Assembly (NCBI GenBank): GCA_043228905.1 | Contig: JBHGNT010000010.1 | Location: 806,001-870,000, forward strand | Direction of reading: 5' to 3' | From: Azolla caroliniana | Lineage: Eukaryota > Polypodiophyta | Length of the DNA: 64,000 nucleotides | Shown: piece after piece, positions 22,861 through 34,680 of the stretch | Position numbering within the stretch: the first letter of the stretch is position 1 | Layout: every line of letters begins with the position of its first letter | Translations under genes and position numbers: made by a program | Notes under the pieces: model-generated | What the model was told of the DNA's origin: nothing | What the model saw: the letters and a program-made list of their open reading frames with translations, nothing else | The model's database searches: none

Positions 22861-23549
22861 GTTTATACATACACGTCACTAATAACCACTCCTTTAACAT
22901 TGGACTTATTATACAATATGCTAACCACTATAAACTATCGGATTTTTTTATTTTTTTATTTTCCCAAAAAAACTCCTTTGAGTAGTTATAAAAACTATTG
23001 GATTTTTTATGTCTAGCTTTCTGTTAGTTGTGACACTTTATCCTTTATCACCGTCTTCGAGGTTGAACATGACTATGGGGATAGATAACAAAGAAGAAAA
23101 TCATCCTAGACTACGTTTGGTAAGTTGTGCAAGTGGTTGGCCATTTCCCAAGTGATTTCAGACAAAGGGTAGCCTTTCCATGACACAAGATAACAATGTT
23201 TTAACACACCAATCGAGAGTCAATGATTTTCTCATGCCGTTTGAAATTGTCAGAATATCATGGAATTAGACAAATTATAAGTTAGATTTGGTTAACAAAC
23301 CCCTATAGATGATCCTAAGTGCCATCAAATTTCTCAGGCAAGCTAACTCTTGGCCCCAAAATGAGAGGCTAGATTGAAATATGGCTTGGGTTCTACGTTG
23401 TGGAAGAGCTAAGCTTGTGCAAAATCTCACGTTATAATTGGTGTAATACCCAATGATTTGGGTAAGATTTTTACTATGGTTCATCATATTTAGGAGGGCC
23501 AAACAGTTAGGGATGTCAAAGCAAGTGGAAGATAATAGAACACACTGAG

Positions 23550-23755
23550 GATAGAAAAAGGGAAGGGAGGGCAATGAAGAGGAAGTTGAGTCTAGATATA
23601 AATAGAAGTGAATACACCCAATAACTAACATTGACCTTCTTGAGGACAACTAGGGTGAGAACCCCTTTTATATACAACCAAGTATGTGAAAGATGGGCCA
23701 TGAATGCGGGCCCACCTTGCACCTCTATATGCAAAACATGTCACTTACTAACCCA
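23550..23755 (-). repeat. Dispersed direct repeat, copy 2
   Basis: Partner of 22640-22860. The intervening roughly 700 bp has no recognisable protein. I could not see clean TG..CA ends or a target duplication. Confidence 0.6.
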
Positions 23756-23756
23756 G

Positions 23757-26700
23757 CATATAGATGTTACCCGTAGGACTTGTACGGGGCGGTGTAAGGG
23801 TGGAACACGATAATGTGGTTGATATATATGTGTAAAGTGTATGAGTGTGTGAGGATGAGTATGTGTATGAACACATGCACATTTGTGTGCATGTGTACAA
23901 AAGTGAGAGAATGGGTCAGTAGTGTAACTCCTTGCTTGTCTCATTCTTTTGCAACGGTTACCTCTTGTACTATATGTAAAATAGATTTTTCTCTCTCATT
24001 TCTGTGTCAATTCTCTATTTTTCTTTACTTCTCTCTCTCCTTCACACGTAACCCCCCTTGGGAGGGGGGTGGAGCCATTCTTGGCTTTACCCCCCACCCA
24101 TTAACAATAGATGGATTTCTTATGTATGTTCCAATGCCTCATCTCACCAAAGAAAACACATTGAATGTGAAGAAAGCTTAATGCAATTTGTTATATGCTT
24201 CTAGCAATTGCTCCAAAAGTTGCAACTCCCTCATGACAATGACTTAAAAGACATCTTCATCTTAGTTCTTTCACGAATTGCTACATCAAACATCAACACC
24301 GTCAACTTCTTAGACTTTGCCTTCAATGAAATAGTTACCACATTTTGGGAATTGAATTGGATCTAGATGAGTCATGCCTTTAACTATATTAGGTTACATA
24401 ATCCCACCTAATGATAGAAAATATGTGCTTTCACAATCATGTATGATACAACACACACACACATGTATGTATGTATATATGTATCATGTATGTATATGTT
24501 AACTCTCAACTTGATCATCCAAATCCCATTTTCCCACTTTCTAGCGACACATAACCTCTAACACCACCACCACGTGTATTGTCTCTCTCATCGAATGGAT
24601 CTATCCGACCATTCAGCAACTCAATGTACAATTCATATCTAGTGTGCCCTTCGCCACTTGTTAAAACATATCATTGAGCACGGGGAATACAAATTTTGGT
24701 GAAGGCAAAAACTAACACCAATTGCATGATGTGTGGCCAAAGATTACCTTGTGTGCTCCACTAAATTATCCACTCTCATGCCCTAAACCCAACGGCTCTT
24801 CCAATGCCATACCCTTAGAAAGAACTGCTAACACAAATAATTAAGTTACTTGAGAGCTACCTAAGTTAATAATGGCCAAATACTTTACTACAATCGACCT
24901 CACAAAAGAGGATGACAACGATACTCTAAGTGATGTTCTACCCCCAATGTCACCACTTTGACTATTAACTTAGGACCTCTATGTGCACACACCACATGAC
25001 CAAGGGGATGACCATGAGAAGAAAAATCAACAAAAATTTAACGTAGTACTACAAATTACATACTTAAACACGAATTAAACAATAAGCATTAAAGTAAAAA
25101 TACTCAAAGAGAGGAGTTATACAACAATTAATCACACTTTTTCTCCTTTTATTTACCCATATATCTCTTATAAATTGCATAATTTGAGCAACTTACATAT
25201 GTGATATGATGACCACAATCCAACCATTCAACTTTAATGAGTTATTTGTTAGGTTGTCTTACCAAGAGCCATTATCATATGAAACTTGTCCTACAACCTA
25301 TTTTACAAGAACTTGTATAGAAAGAATAGGTTAAGCCCCTTTATATATCTATGTAGAGGGGATGTCACATAAAGGAAACTAGGAGCAAGGTTCTTATACG
25401 GGCACATGTTGACATTTAAATAGTTATTCTTATTAACTTACTTGTATACATCCTTATTTTGTATTGTATAATTACAAAGTTTGAGTGCATATAGAGATAA
25501 TATAATTATGTTTGATTCTCAACACTGATCAAGTATATTTACTTTTCTTATTGGACATTATGACCTTCCAACTATTCCACGCCTACTGATGACCAACGAC
25601 ATTAACTAATAAGCTTTGCAAGATCTTCTATCATGTTCATTTTGGACAATGAACTTTGGTGGTAATTGATATGGGAATTTCCACAAAGTTTTCTAATCTA
25701 TGAAAATGGTGAAATAGCCCAAACATGGAAAGCTAACATGGTGATGTGGAGTACAATGTTGTGCTTCTTAGTTCACTAAGTTAAGAGAGTCAACAAAAAA
25801 TCACTTTTGAATAAATGGAACTATTAGATTATTTAGAAATTTGTGAAATTAGTTTTTAGAACTCATGAAATTATTGAAATTTTTTGTAGGATTTAGGATT
25901 TTCTTTGGATGGAGGTTAAGATTTGAGACAAGGCCTCTCAAACTATTTCTCTTGATCAATGGATTAGGTGGACAAAATTTAACCATACACGAACTACAAC
26001 AACACTACCCCTTGCTACAGTTTCCACAAATGATCAAAAGACCACGCTCTCCTTGAAGAACTCTTCCCTTGTGGTATAATGACCCTAGGCTCCAACTTTC
26101 TGAATATGCAGAAGCCGTCTTGAGCCTTGCATTACTTGGTGCCCTCCTAGTGGATTTGCACGTATATTCGAAGGTCCCGCACTTTTGGACTAATCATACT
26201 CTCAAGAATATAATCGAGTATTTAATATAGATCTCAAATATGCCATGGTACGAATAATCTATACAAATGCACATTGCCATTTGGAGTTTTAGGCAATTGA
26301 CACTCTTTGGCAACTTTGTATATATGAGAACAATGATATGTTTAGTTATGCATCAAAAATATTGTCGAATGTCTAACCTTGGCTAAAAGCATGAATATAC
26401 TTTGCTTTGACCATAACTCTTATGACATTGAGACAAAACCAAGCTCGAAAGCACAAACCTACCTTGATTTCAAAAGCGAAGTCATTAATTATCATTACAT
26501 ATACATTCATTCAAACTATTGGAAGGATAGGGTTTGTGGGTATGCAGATTCTTGCAAAGATACATGTAAAGCTCATGCATTAGACCATGTGTGGGTTTAC
26601 TATGTAATGTTTTGTGAATAGAGTTGACAAATAGTTAGCATGCACAATGAGCTTCGAGAAATGTAATGACATGAACTAACTTGAAGGGTAGAGACTAGAG

Positions 26701-27812
26701 GATAACAATTAACCATCAAGGAGGGAAAATATTAATAAGCATTCTTGACAATGAGATGGAAGTCCGACTCATTGTCCAATTGATCATGCAAGAATAGGAT
26801 GGACAAGAGACACGAGTTATAATCATGAAGGCCACATGTTTACAAATTTGAAACATAGCATAATAAATCTACTTACTCAATAAGAAGGTATATATGATGA
26901 AGCTATTCTTCGGAGACATCATTCACGTGAAAAAGAAATTGGTTGGTTGCAAAAGAACATAAGCATAAGAGTCTTGACTTCAAAAACATCACTTTCCCAA
27001 ACCTTTCAAAAAGCAAGCTTCAAACCTATGGCCTCCATAAGAGGAAAGGACAAAACATTGGTTTAACCACTTCTCAAATAGTTGGCAGTACAAAAACTAG
27101 AGTCCAATTCTATGCTCCACCACGTGTGCAAGAAACTCGTATTGGCACACAAATTTCTCAAAGGAAGATTACAAACTAAAGTGAAGGTCCAACTTTCCCA
27201 ACGTCATTGTGAGGTTATCAAATGTTTGGAATTCCACAGGCAACCAGTGAAACAAAAGTCCTCGTCAGTCGATATATACAAGTTTATCAAAACCCGATGT
27301 ATTCTAGTGGGGAAAGCTAGGAATTGGAAAGGATTATATGGCTTGCACATGCATAGCGATCGAAACCACGCGAGCCAATTACATATATAGCCCTATCATC
27401 GAGGGCTTGAATAAAACCTCGGTCTAGTAGTAACAGGAGGTGGACGAAGCCAGAACGAGGGCGATGGCGGGATGTGAGACCTACAAAGGTGTTCTTTTTC
27501 CGTAGGATGGTGGCAAACACGCGTAATCCGCCGGCGAGGCGAGCGAGGCCCGACAGGGCTGATTGCCGGAAAATCACATTTCCCCTCTAGGATCTCTCTC
27601 TCTCTGCTCATTGATTCCTGCATTCACATCACAAACAAGTGTTTTAAGAAATTGCAAGTATTATTTATGTATTCCTTCATAAGCCAGAATAGCAACTAGA
27701 ACAGACACAGGAGACCTCTCCAGGGGTCCGGTGGGGTTGGGTCGGGGCAGGGCAGGACCGGACCGAACCGAACCGAACCTCTGAGCTAGGTCCATACACA
27801 ACAGAAGTAGAG
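23757..27812. other. Intergenic, no gene recognised
   Basis: AT-rich, with a (CA)n/(TATG)n patch near 24450-24495 and a short palindrome of C and G runs at about 24050-24072. A possible LTR terminus (GATTCTCAACA) ends at 25524. Short frames at 25865-27390 match no family I know. The GC-richer stretch at 27400-27812 is probably the promoter and 5'UTR of the next gene. Confidence 0.4.
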
Positions 27813-30800
27813 ATGGGTGAGAAGGATGTTGTTGACATGAGCCTGAAGGTGAAATGCAGATGGCGATGGAACGACAGAGCAATCAACATTTCGTCTTCCT
27901 CTTCTTCTTTCATATTCTTTCTGCTGTTCTGTGCAATGCTTGGATCGATCGGTTTGGCGTTGTCTTGGTTCACCGTATCCCCCTTTGCTAAATCTCACCC
28001 ACCTCGATGTTGCTTCGATGATAACGAAGGGTCGTGGTCAATCGGATTGTTCTTTGGCAGTGATCCTTTCTCTCTTAAGCCCATTGAACTGGTACATTGT
28101 GTATGCCATAGTCATGTGAATCTTAGCCCTTGTTACTCAAATAATATATGTTGATGCTGTTTTGTAAACTTGTAGATGTGTTGGTCTTTGTGATCTATAA
28201 CAACCTAATGTATATGTTGAACTATCGTATGCCATAACATTTGAATTTTACTTTTTTGTGGGTGAAAACCACGCAGTCTGTATATACCTTTGATATTAGA
28301 CATTCAAACCTCAGTTTTTCTGATTGAAAACAACCTAAAATATACTATATTGTATGTCCATATGCGTAAATCTTAGTCTTTTTGGTTGAAAGCAAAAAAA
28401 AAAAAAACTGATACTATATCAATTGTCCATGTCCGCTTTTGATGTAGATCCTTTGTTTCACTGCAATTAAAACAATTTAGGTCTGTTTTGTTGGCGTTGG
28501 CGTAGGCAAGTATTTATATATGAAGCTTTTTGATGTAGTTGATTTTTCTAAATCTAATCGCACCTAGGCCAGGTATTATTTTATTCACTGCTGGAGGGAA
28601 CCACCCCACCCTTTTTGAATGGATGCCGTTGAGGATTGAAACAAGAAACCAGGGGTTTAAGGTTTTATAACCACATTTTATTCACTTTGCCTCAAGATGT
28701 ACACAGCATGGACATAATTTGCATCCTTCGATTCCTGCAGTCTTTTGTGATATTTGCCACTAATGTTTTCCTTCATCCTTTCTTAAGGACACAGAGAGAT
28801 GGTGTTGTATCAGTATGTATGATTTTTGCTTGCAATGCTGATTTTCTGTTTTCCATAAAAGTGTTAACACTTTCTTGCTGTCCTTACTCTTAACATATTC
28901 AAAATTTCAGGGAAATTTTCGTAACAATGAAACATCTGCCTGGCCTGTAGCAAATCCAATACTGACTTGTGCATCAGCATCACGACCCAGTCATCCGAGC
29001 AACTTTGTTTCGGATCCATTTCTCTATGTGCTGGTAAACCATGTTGAATCTAATGAGATTATATTTTTAAATGCACGTGTGCCATGCTTGGTTAGTTGTG
29101 AGGATGTATATATAACTCCAATGTCTCTTTTTTGTAGGCATGTCATGATGCTGGAGATTTTGTTATGCATATTTTTCTAATGACATTATATGTATGTTCT
29201 AACAGCATGCTTATCCAGTGCCTTCTGATTGATTGCAGGATCAGAAACTTTATGTTTTCTTTGAAACTAAAAACGCCATTACAATGCAAGGAGATATTGG
29301 AGTGGCAGAGAGCACAGATGGAGGCATTTCCTGGAGGCATCTTGGGATTGCCTTGGATGAAGAATGGCATCTTTCCTATCCATTTGTCTTTTCTTACAAT
29401 GGGGAGGTAAGTCTTTGATCATTTGTTAGCAGAGGAGTGCAATATTTACTATTTTTTATAGTGTTCTTTTGTATGTCAAATTGTTATCTTTTTATTCATA
29501 ATGATTCTATCATGTATGGCAGCCAAATGTTTGAAGTTTAGAACAACTCTATAATGCTAGAGAAGCTGGTTGGAGAAATTTGGGAACTGATTAGTTTGAT
29601 GTCATTAAATGTTTCAAATTAGTACGTAGTGATGAACTTCGATCCAATAAACCCTGAACTACAAGGTTGATGTGCAAATACTTAATCTATAGCTTCCATA
29701 TGGACATCTTCGAGGGTGTATAACTATAGGCCGGTCAGAGGAGTGGACTGTTTGCCAATCTTGAAATAACCTCATCAGACAGAGTGTATGGATTTATGGC
29801 TTCATGAGAACCGTTTTAAATATGACAGTCTGGTGGCCTAGTTAAAGACGGCTGTGGTTGTTATGTTTTACCTCGGAACTTGAGTTTTGAGCTTTGGATC
29901 TGTATATAAGACATGTTTTCATCATTATTTGAAGCAAAATAAGCTATGCTTAATTTGTTTATTAAAGTATTAGCAGGTCTTGAAGCAAAGAGCAGTTTCC
30001 ATCAATAATGTTTTAAATAGAGTTATGACGTCCGCTTCATTTTCCGCTTCTTTGCTAGGTCACATATGAAGTCAATAGTTTCTTTTCAAATAATAAGTCA
30101 TCTTGATGTCTCATCTCCCTTTGACCCTCCCTCTTTTCACTGTAATACATAGATCTTGTTTAATGGAAAGTGAAGATTGAATAAGTAGTAGCCATAATCT
30201 ATCCTAGCCTGATTCAGATGAGTTTGTCTTAAGAAACCTGTTGTGTCAGGCTATTTGACGCTATCCTTTAATTGTTTTGAAGAATGCATGCACCAAAGAT
30301 TTTTGCAGAAACGCTTGATTTCTCAAAGTTAAAGGAGAATTTTAGTGTGGGTTTTCAGTCTTGATAATCTCAATCTAATAGGTTTAATGCCAAACAAATA
30401 GCCCTTTTATGGTAATGTGTATATTGAATAGTTATTATATTCTTATCATTCTTGTCTTGTTAAAACAGATCTACATGATGCCAGAAGGAAGCAAAAAAGG
30501 AGATTTGCGGTTATATCGAGCATTGAGGTTCCCCTTACAATGGACGCTGGAAAAAGTGATCATAAACAAGCCCCTTGTTGACGCTTCATTGGTGGAATAT
30601 GATGGGCAGTTCTGGCTTTTTGCATCTAATTTTCAGTATTTTGGTGCACATAAAAATGGTGAACTTGATATCTATTTCTCAGAGAGTCCCCTTGGGCCTT
30701 GGCAAGCACACAAGAGAAACCCCGTGTATAATGATGGCACTAAACGTGGTGCTCGTAATGGAGGGCGACCTTTCTTTTATAATGGTAAACTTTATCGTGT

Positions 30801-32136
30801 TGGCCAAGATTGCAGTGAGACATATGGGAAGAAAATCCGGATTTTCCATGTTGAACATCTTTCTGTGGACAAGTTTCAGGAATCTGAAGTAGCCTTTTCC
30901 ACATTAGAATGGAAAAAAGGTAAAAATTCATGGAACGGTGTTCGCTTTCATCACCTAGATGTACAGAAACTACAGTCAGGTGAATGGATAGCGATGATGG
31001 ATGGGGACAGGGTCCCTTCAGGTGACCTTTTCAGAAGGTATCTTACTGGTTCTGTAGCATTCATTGTGCTGCTCATAATTGTTCTTTTCTTGGGGAAGTC
31101 TCTTGGTATAGCTCCATTGAACAGATGCTATAATCAAAGTAAAAGGATCGTTATGACATTAGTATGGCCACGCCATTATGTTATTTCAAGATTGCATAAG
31201 ACCTTCTCGAGGTTTCTTCGCACCAATAGTGCAGTATCAAGCAATGTACGCCTCAGCTCATGTGCAGCTTCATTGAGGCTCTTCATGTGCCTTGCAATCT
31301 GCATCTTGTGCATATCTTTAGAGATAAAATGCTTTTGGGGGGGTAATGGAGCTGAAGAACCATACCCAGTCAATGGCCAATATTCACAGTTCACTCTTTT
31401 GGCAATGACATATGATGCCCGCCTATGGAATTTGAAAATGTATGTTAAGCATTATTCCCGGTGTGCTTCTGTCCGGGAGATTGTAGTGGTGTGGAATAAA
31501 GGTGTTCCTCCAAATCCGTTAACTGACTTTGATTCTGCTGTGCCTGTTCGAATTAGAGTCGAGGAGCAAAACAGCCTTAATAATCGTTTTAAGCCAGATC
31601 CCAATATCAAGACTAGGGCAGTTCTTGAACTGGATGATGATATCATGATGACTTGTGATGATGTGGAGAGGGGGTTTAAAGCTTGGCGGGAACATCCTGA
31701 CTGGATAGTGGGTTTCTATCCTCGGCTCATTGATGGGAGCCCTTTGAAATACAGGAATGAGAAATATGCAAGAACTAGAAAAGAGTATAACATGATCCTT
31801 ACTGGTGCTGCTTTTATGGATAGCGAGACTGCATTTTCAAAATACTGGAGTTCACAAGCTGAGCAAGGGAGAGCTCTTGTGGACGAGTTCTTCAACTGTG
31901 AAGATATACTAATAAATTTTATCCTGGCCAATAGCACAAAATCAAGGTCAGTTGAATATATTCACCCCGCATGGGTCATAGACACCTCCAAGTTCTCAAG
32001 CTCAGCTATAAGCAGAGACACAAGTATGCATTATCAAAAGAGGTCAAACTGCCTGCTACAGTTTTCTCAGCTTTTTGGTGGATTACCATTGAAAAGATGG
32101 GAGTTTGGTATGAGGCATGATGGCTGGGACTCTTGA
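27813..32136 (+). CDS. GINT1: Glucosamine inositolphosphorylceramide transferase (GINT1-like, GT64)
   Basis: GINT1 adds an N-acetylated hexosamine to GIPC sphingolipid head groups in the Golgi. Four exons in matching phase (27813-28091, 28911-29033, 29239-29406, 30469-32136) give about 745 residues, the family's length. A membrane anchor lies at 33-53. The N-terminal half is the GH43-like five-blade domain characteristic of these proteins (FFETKNAITMQGDIG, GARNGGRPFFYNGKLYRVGQ). Two more hydrophobic segments follow at about 382-399 and 459-476. The GT64 domain starts near 500 (FTLLAMTYDARLWNLK), with VLELDDDIMM (acidic metal-binding motif at 579-581), NMILTGAAFM, and DEFFNCEDILINF near the end. 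It closes on WEFGMRHDGWDS. All key motifs are present. The last exon holds three quarters of the protein. Confidence 0.95.
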
Positions 32137-32879
32137 TACATGGTCACGTAAATGTGTCAAAAGGTATAGTAGAAGGAAATATATTTAATATGATGCAATG
32201 TCAAAGACTGCTTGTATGCATCAGAGATATGATTTAAAAATGATCCTGAAAGCCATGAGCCAACTAACCACTCAAGTCTTCATCAGCAAGTTACAATGAC
32301 TTGTGTGAAAGCCGATTACTGCAACGGTTCTTGTTACACAGCATGTGCATCAGTATACCAGAGGAATTATTGAGGTGATTTTAGCCATTTCAAAATTTAA
32401 CTTTCATGTTATACGATTGATAGCAAAGTGAACAGTTTCAATTGTATAACTAAGTGAATAGTTTTAATATTAGATTATAGTCAGTTCCCCCATATTATGC
32501 CTCAAAAAATGTTATCCATGACATTTTACCATGTTTAAGAGATCATTGCAAAGCTAAAGCGTAGTGTGCATTGATACTATCGGGCTTAAATAAAGGTTTA
32601 GGATACTGAAATCTACGGGTAGACAGAAAAAGTAGCGGTTTATGTTGACTTCTTGTGGAGAGTGGGAGATAGATCTTTTTAACATTCATGGGAGACAGAT
32701 TGTGATCTATGGGATGAGCTTACCAAATTGCAAGTATCAGACTTGGGTTCTCTCAATTTTATGACGTTAGTGCGACACTGTAAACGACCAAGCCAACAGT
32801 CAGAGAGACAGAGAGAGACCATTAGATTTAACATCCACAGGGAGCCAATTGCAATATGGCCCATGGCAAGGATCAAACT
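32137..32879. other. Intergenic, 3' flank of GINT1
   Basis: The first few hundred bases should be GINT1 3'UTR. Nothing else is recognised until LINE-derived sequence begins near 32880. Confidence 0.4.
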
Positions 32880-33746
32880 TAGTTGGGGAGGGAAAATGAA
32901 AGAAACATGTCTACTAGAGGCCAAATTTAGCCTCAAGACAAATCGTGATTACTGATATGGGTGAATTCATGTGTCTCTAGGTTTCTTAAACCTTCATGAC
33001 CATGATCTTAGTGCATGATGTTTATGGTTATAAAGTGTAGAACTAATGTGTATGGGTTGCATAATGGTATTGGACATCATATCTGAGGTTGGTTGATGTG
33101 GTGAAATGAGGCTATAATGAAGTTCAACGATTGCATTTGGGTGTCATTGTGGATTGAGCATGGCAAGCAATGATCCCCATTATTTGGTTATGGTATGAAC
33201 CACATGCCTTATATCTTGGTATTCGTGGTCTTTGTTTTCATTCACATTCCGCTGTTCTCTATGGTGATTCAGCAGCTAGTGGAGTGTGGAGCTATGGAAG
33301 AAATCAGTCTTGTGATTATTGGTCCAACCTTTATGTTAGTGTAAATTTTGATTCCCTCTGCTTTTGAAGCTCAAGCGTCAAACTTCACCATCATTTGTCG
33401 AATTGTAAGAGACCATGTAGAGGGCGGTATACTTCTCTCTCATATGTTTGTAATCTAGGCACCTACACAAGAAATGTTCCTCACATTCAATATCTTCTTC
33501 ACATAGCTTGTGAAGTCTTTTGGGTATGTGAAGTTCTCATCTTACTTCGATCTAGCTAGTGGAGGAAATTTTGAGTTGGTATATGCCTTGTGAGCAGTAT
33601 ATGGCATGTACAGGTCTTTGTATAAATCCATCTTCTGTGAAGTTCATGAAACTATCTTTGTTGTAGGCCATCTTTAGGGGAAGAGGCTGATTTGGTGTCA
33701 TCGACATCTTTTGGGTATAGACTTGTCATAGATCTTGCCACGAATA

Positions 33747-34205
33747 CCTTGTTTTGTTCATCGTGTGTACAGTATTGAAAGGGTGTCAAGGCCATTGTAG
33801 TTCAATCCCTTCATCGCTTGTGAGTACCATGATCCTTCTGTGAGTTCTATTTGCACCATTTGCTTCAATGCTTCAAATGCCTTTTGTGTAATTCTTTGAG
33901 GTGACATGATTTGAATATGAGTATGAGGTTCATTATTTGGAATAACGTTTCTACCATCGTTGAGGTATATTACCTTATTTTGTTCATCATTTTGGAGAGT
34001 GTACAATATCAAAAGGGTGTCAAGGCCATTGCAGTTGAATCACTTCATCATATATGAGTACCATGATCTTTCTCTGTGTTCTATTGTCACCATTTGCTTC
34101 AATGCTTCAAACACCTTTTGTGTAATTCTTTAAGGCATGGTTTGAATATGATTAATGAGGTTCATTAGGAAAAATGTTTCTGTCATCATGGAGGTATGTT
34201 ATTCG
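33747..34205. repeat. Tandem duplication inside the LINE copy, ~234-bp period
   Basis: The phrase 'gggtgtcaaggccattg' starts at 33781 and again at 34015. The surrounding roughly 230 bp is repeated in order with moderate divergence ('caccatttgcttcaatgctt', 'ccttttgtgtaattcttt'). Confidence 0.8.
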
Positions 34206-34377
34206 GGGTGGATGCTTTCTTATAAATCATCCATGACAACATCTTGACTAGTGGACTAGCTATTTGTATCCACATGTCCATGGGTAGTCCTGCAACCAAT
34301 ATGGCTACTCTGTACATGAAGTGTGACCATGGTTTCAAATCCCCATACTTTGGTTTGGTGCTCCTAGAAGTGCCAAT

Positions 34378-34500
34378 CCTCAAGAGTGGAGACCCCATGA
34401 TACCGAGAATCTATAAGACAATCATGATTGGCCATTACTTGGCTAAACTAATGGCTCGATCCTAGATTCAGAATTGAGTATATGGGCAAAGTGAAATGGT
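34378..34500 (+). pseudogene. LINE RT fragment in reversed orientation
   Basis: Plus strand reads PILKSGDPMIPRIYKTIMIG then HYLAKL. This matches the RT segment of the LINE at 58.9 kb (GGDPMDPNTYRTIMIGHTLA) and, at DNA level, the minus-strand copy at 51.8-51.9 kb. It sits between minus-strand parts of the surrounding LINE, so it marks an inversion or a second insertion. Confidence 0.75.
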
Positions 34501-34527
34501 TGTCATTCAGTGGCATGGACCACAATG

Positions 34528-34680
34528 TTACCACCTTGTCATCAATAGATGAAGGCCATTATCTTGCCATCACAAATGCTTTCCCTTGCTTCAGAAACCT
34601 CTCCATTCTGGATCGGCCTATGCTAGGATCTTTCAAAGACAAATTATAATATATCTAACTTGAGAATCTTACATGTAACG
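34528..34680 (-). repeat. Dispersed repeat, copy 2
   Basis: The reverse complement of this stretch matches 49803-49985 ('acatgtaagatt..tagcatagg..gatcca.aatggagaggt..' through 'tgtggtccatg'). The family is not recognised. Confidence 0.6.
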
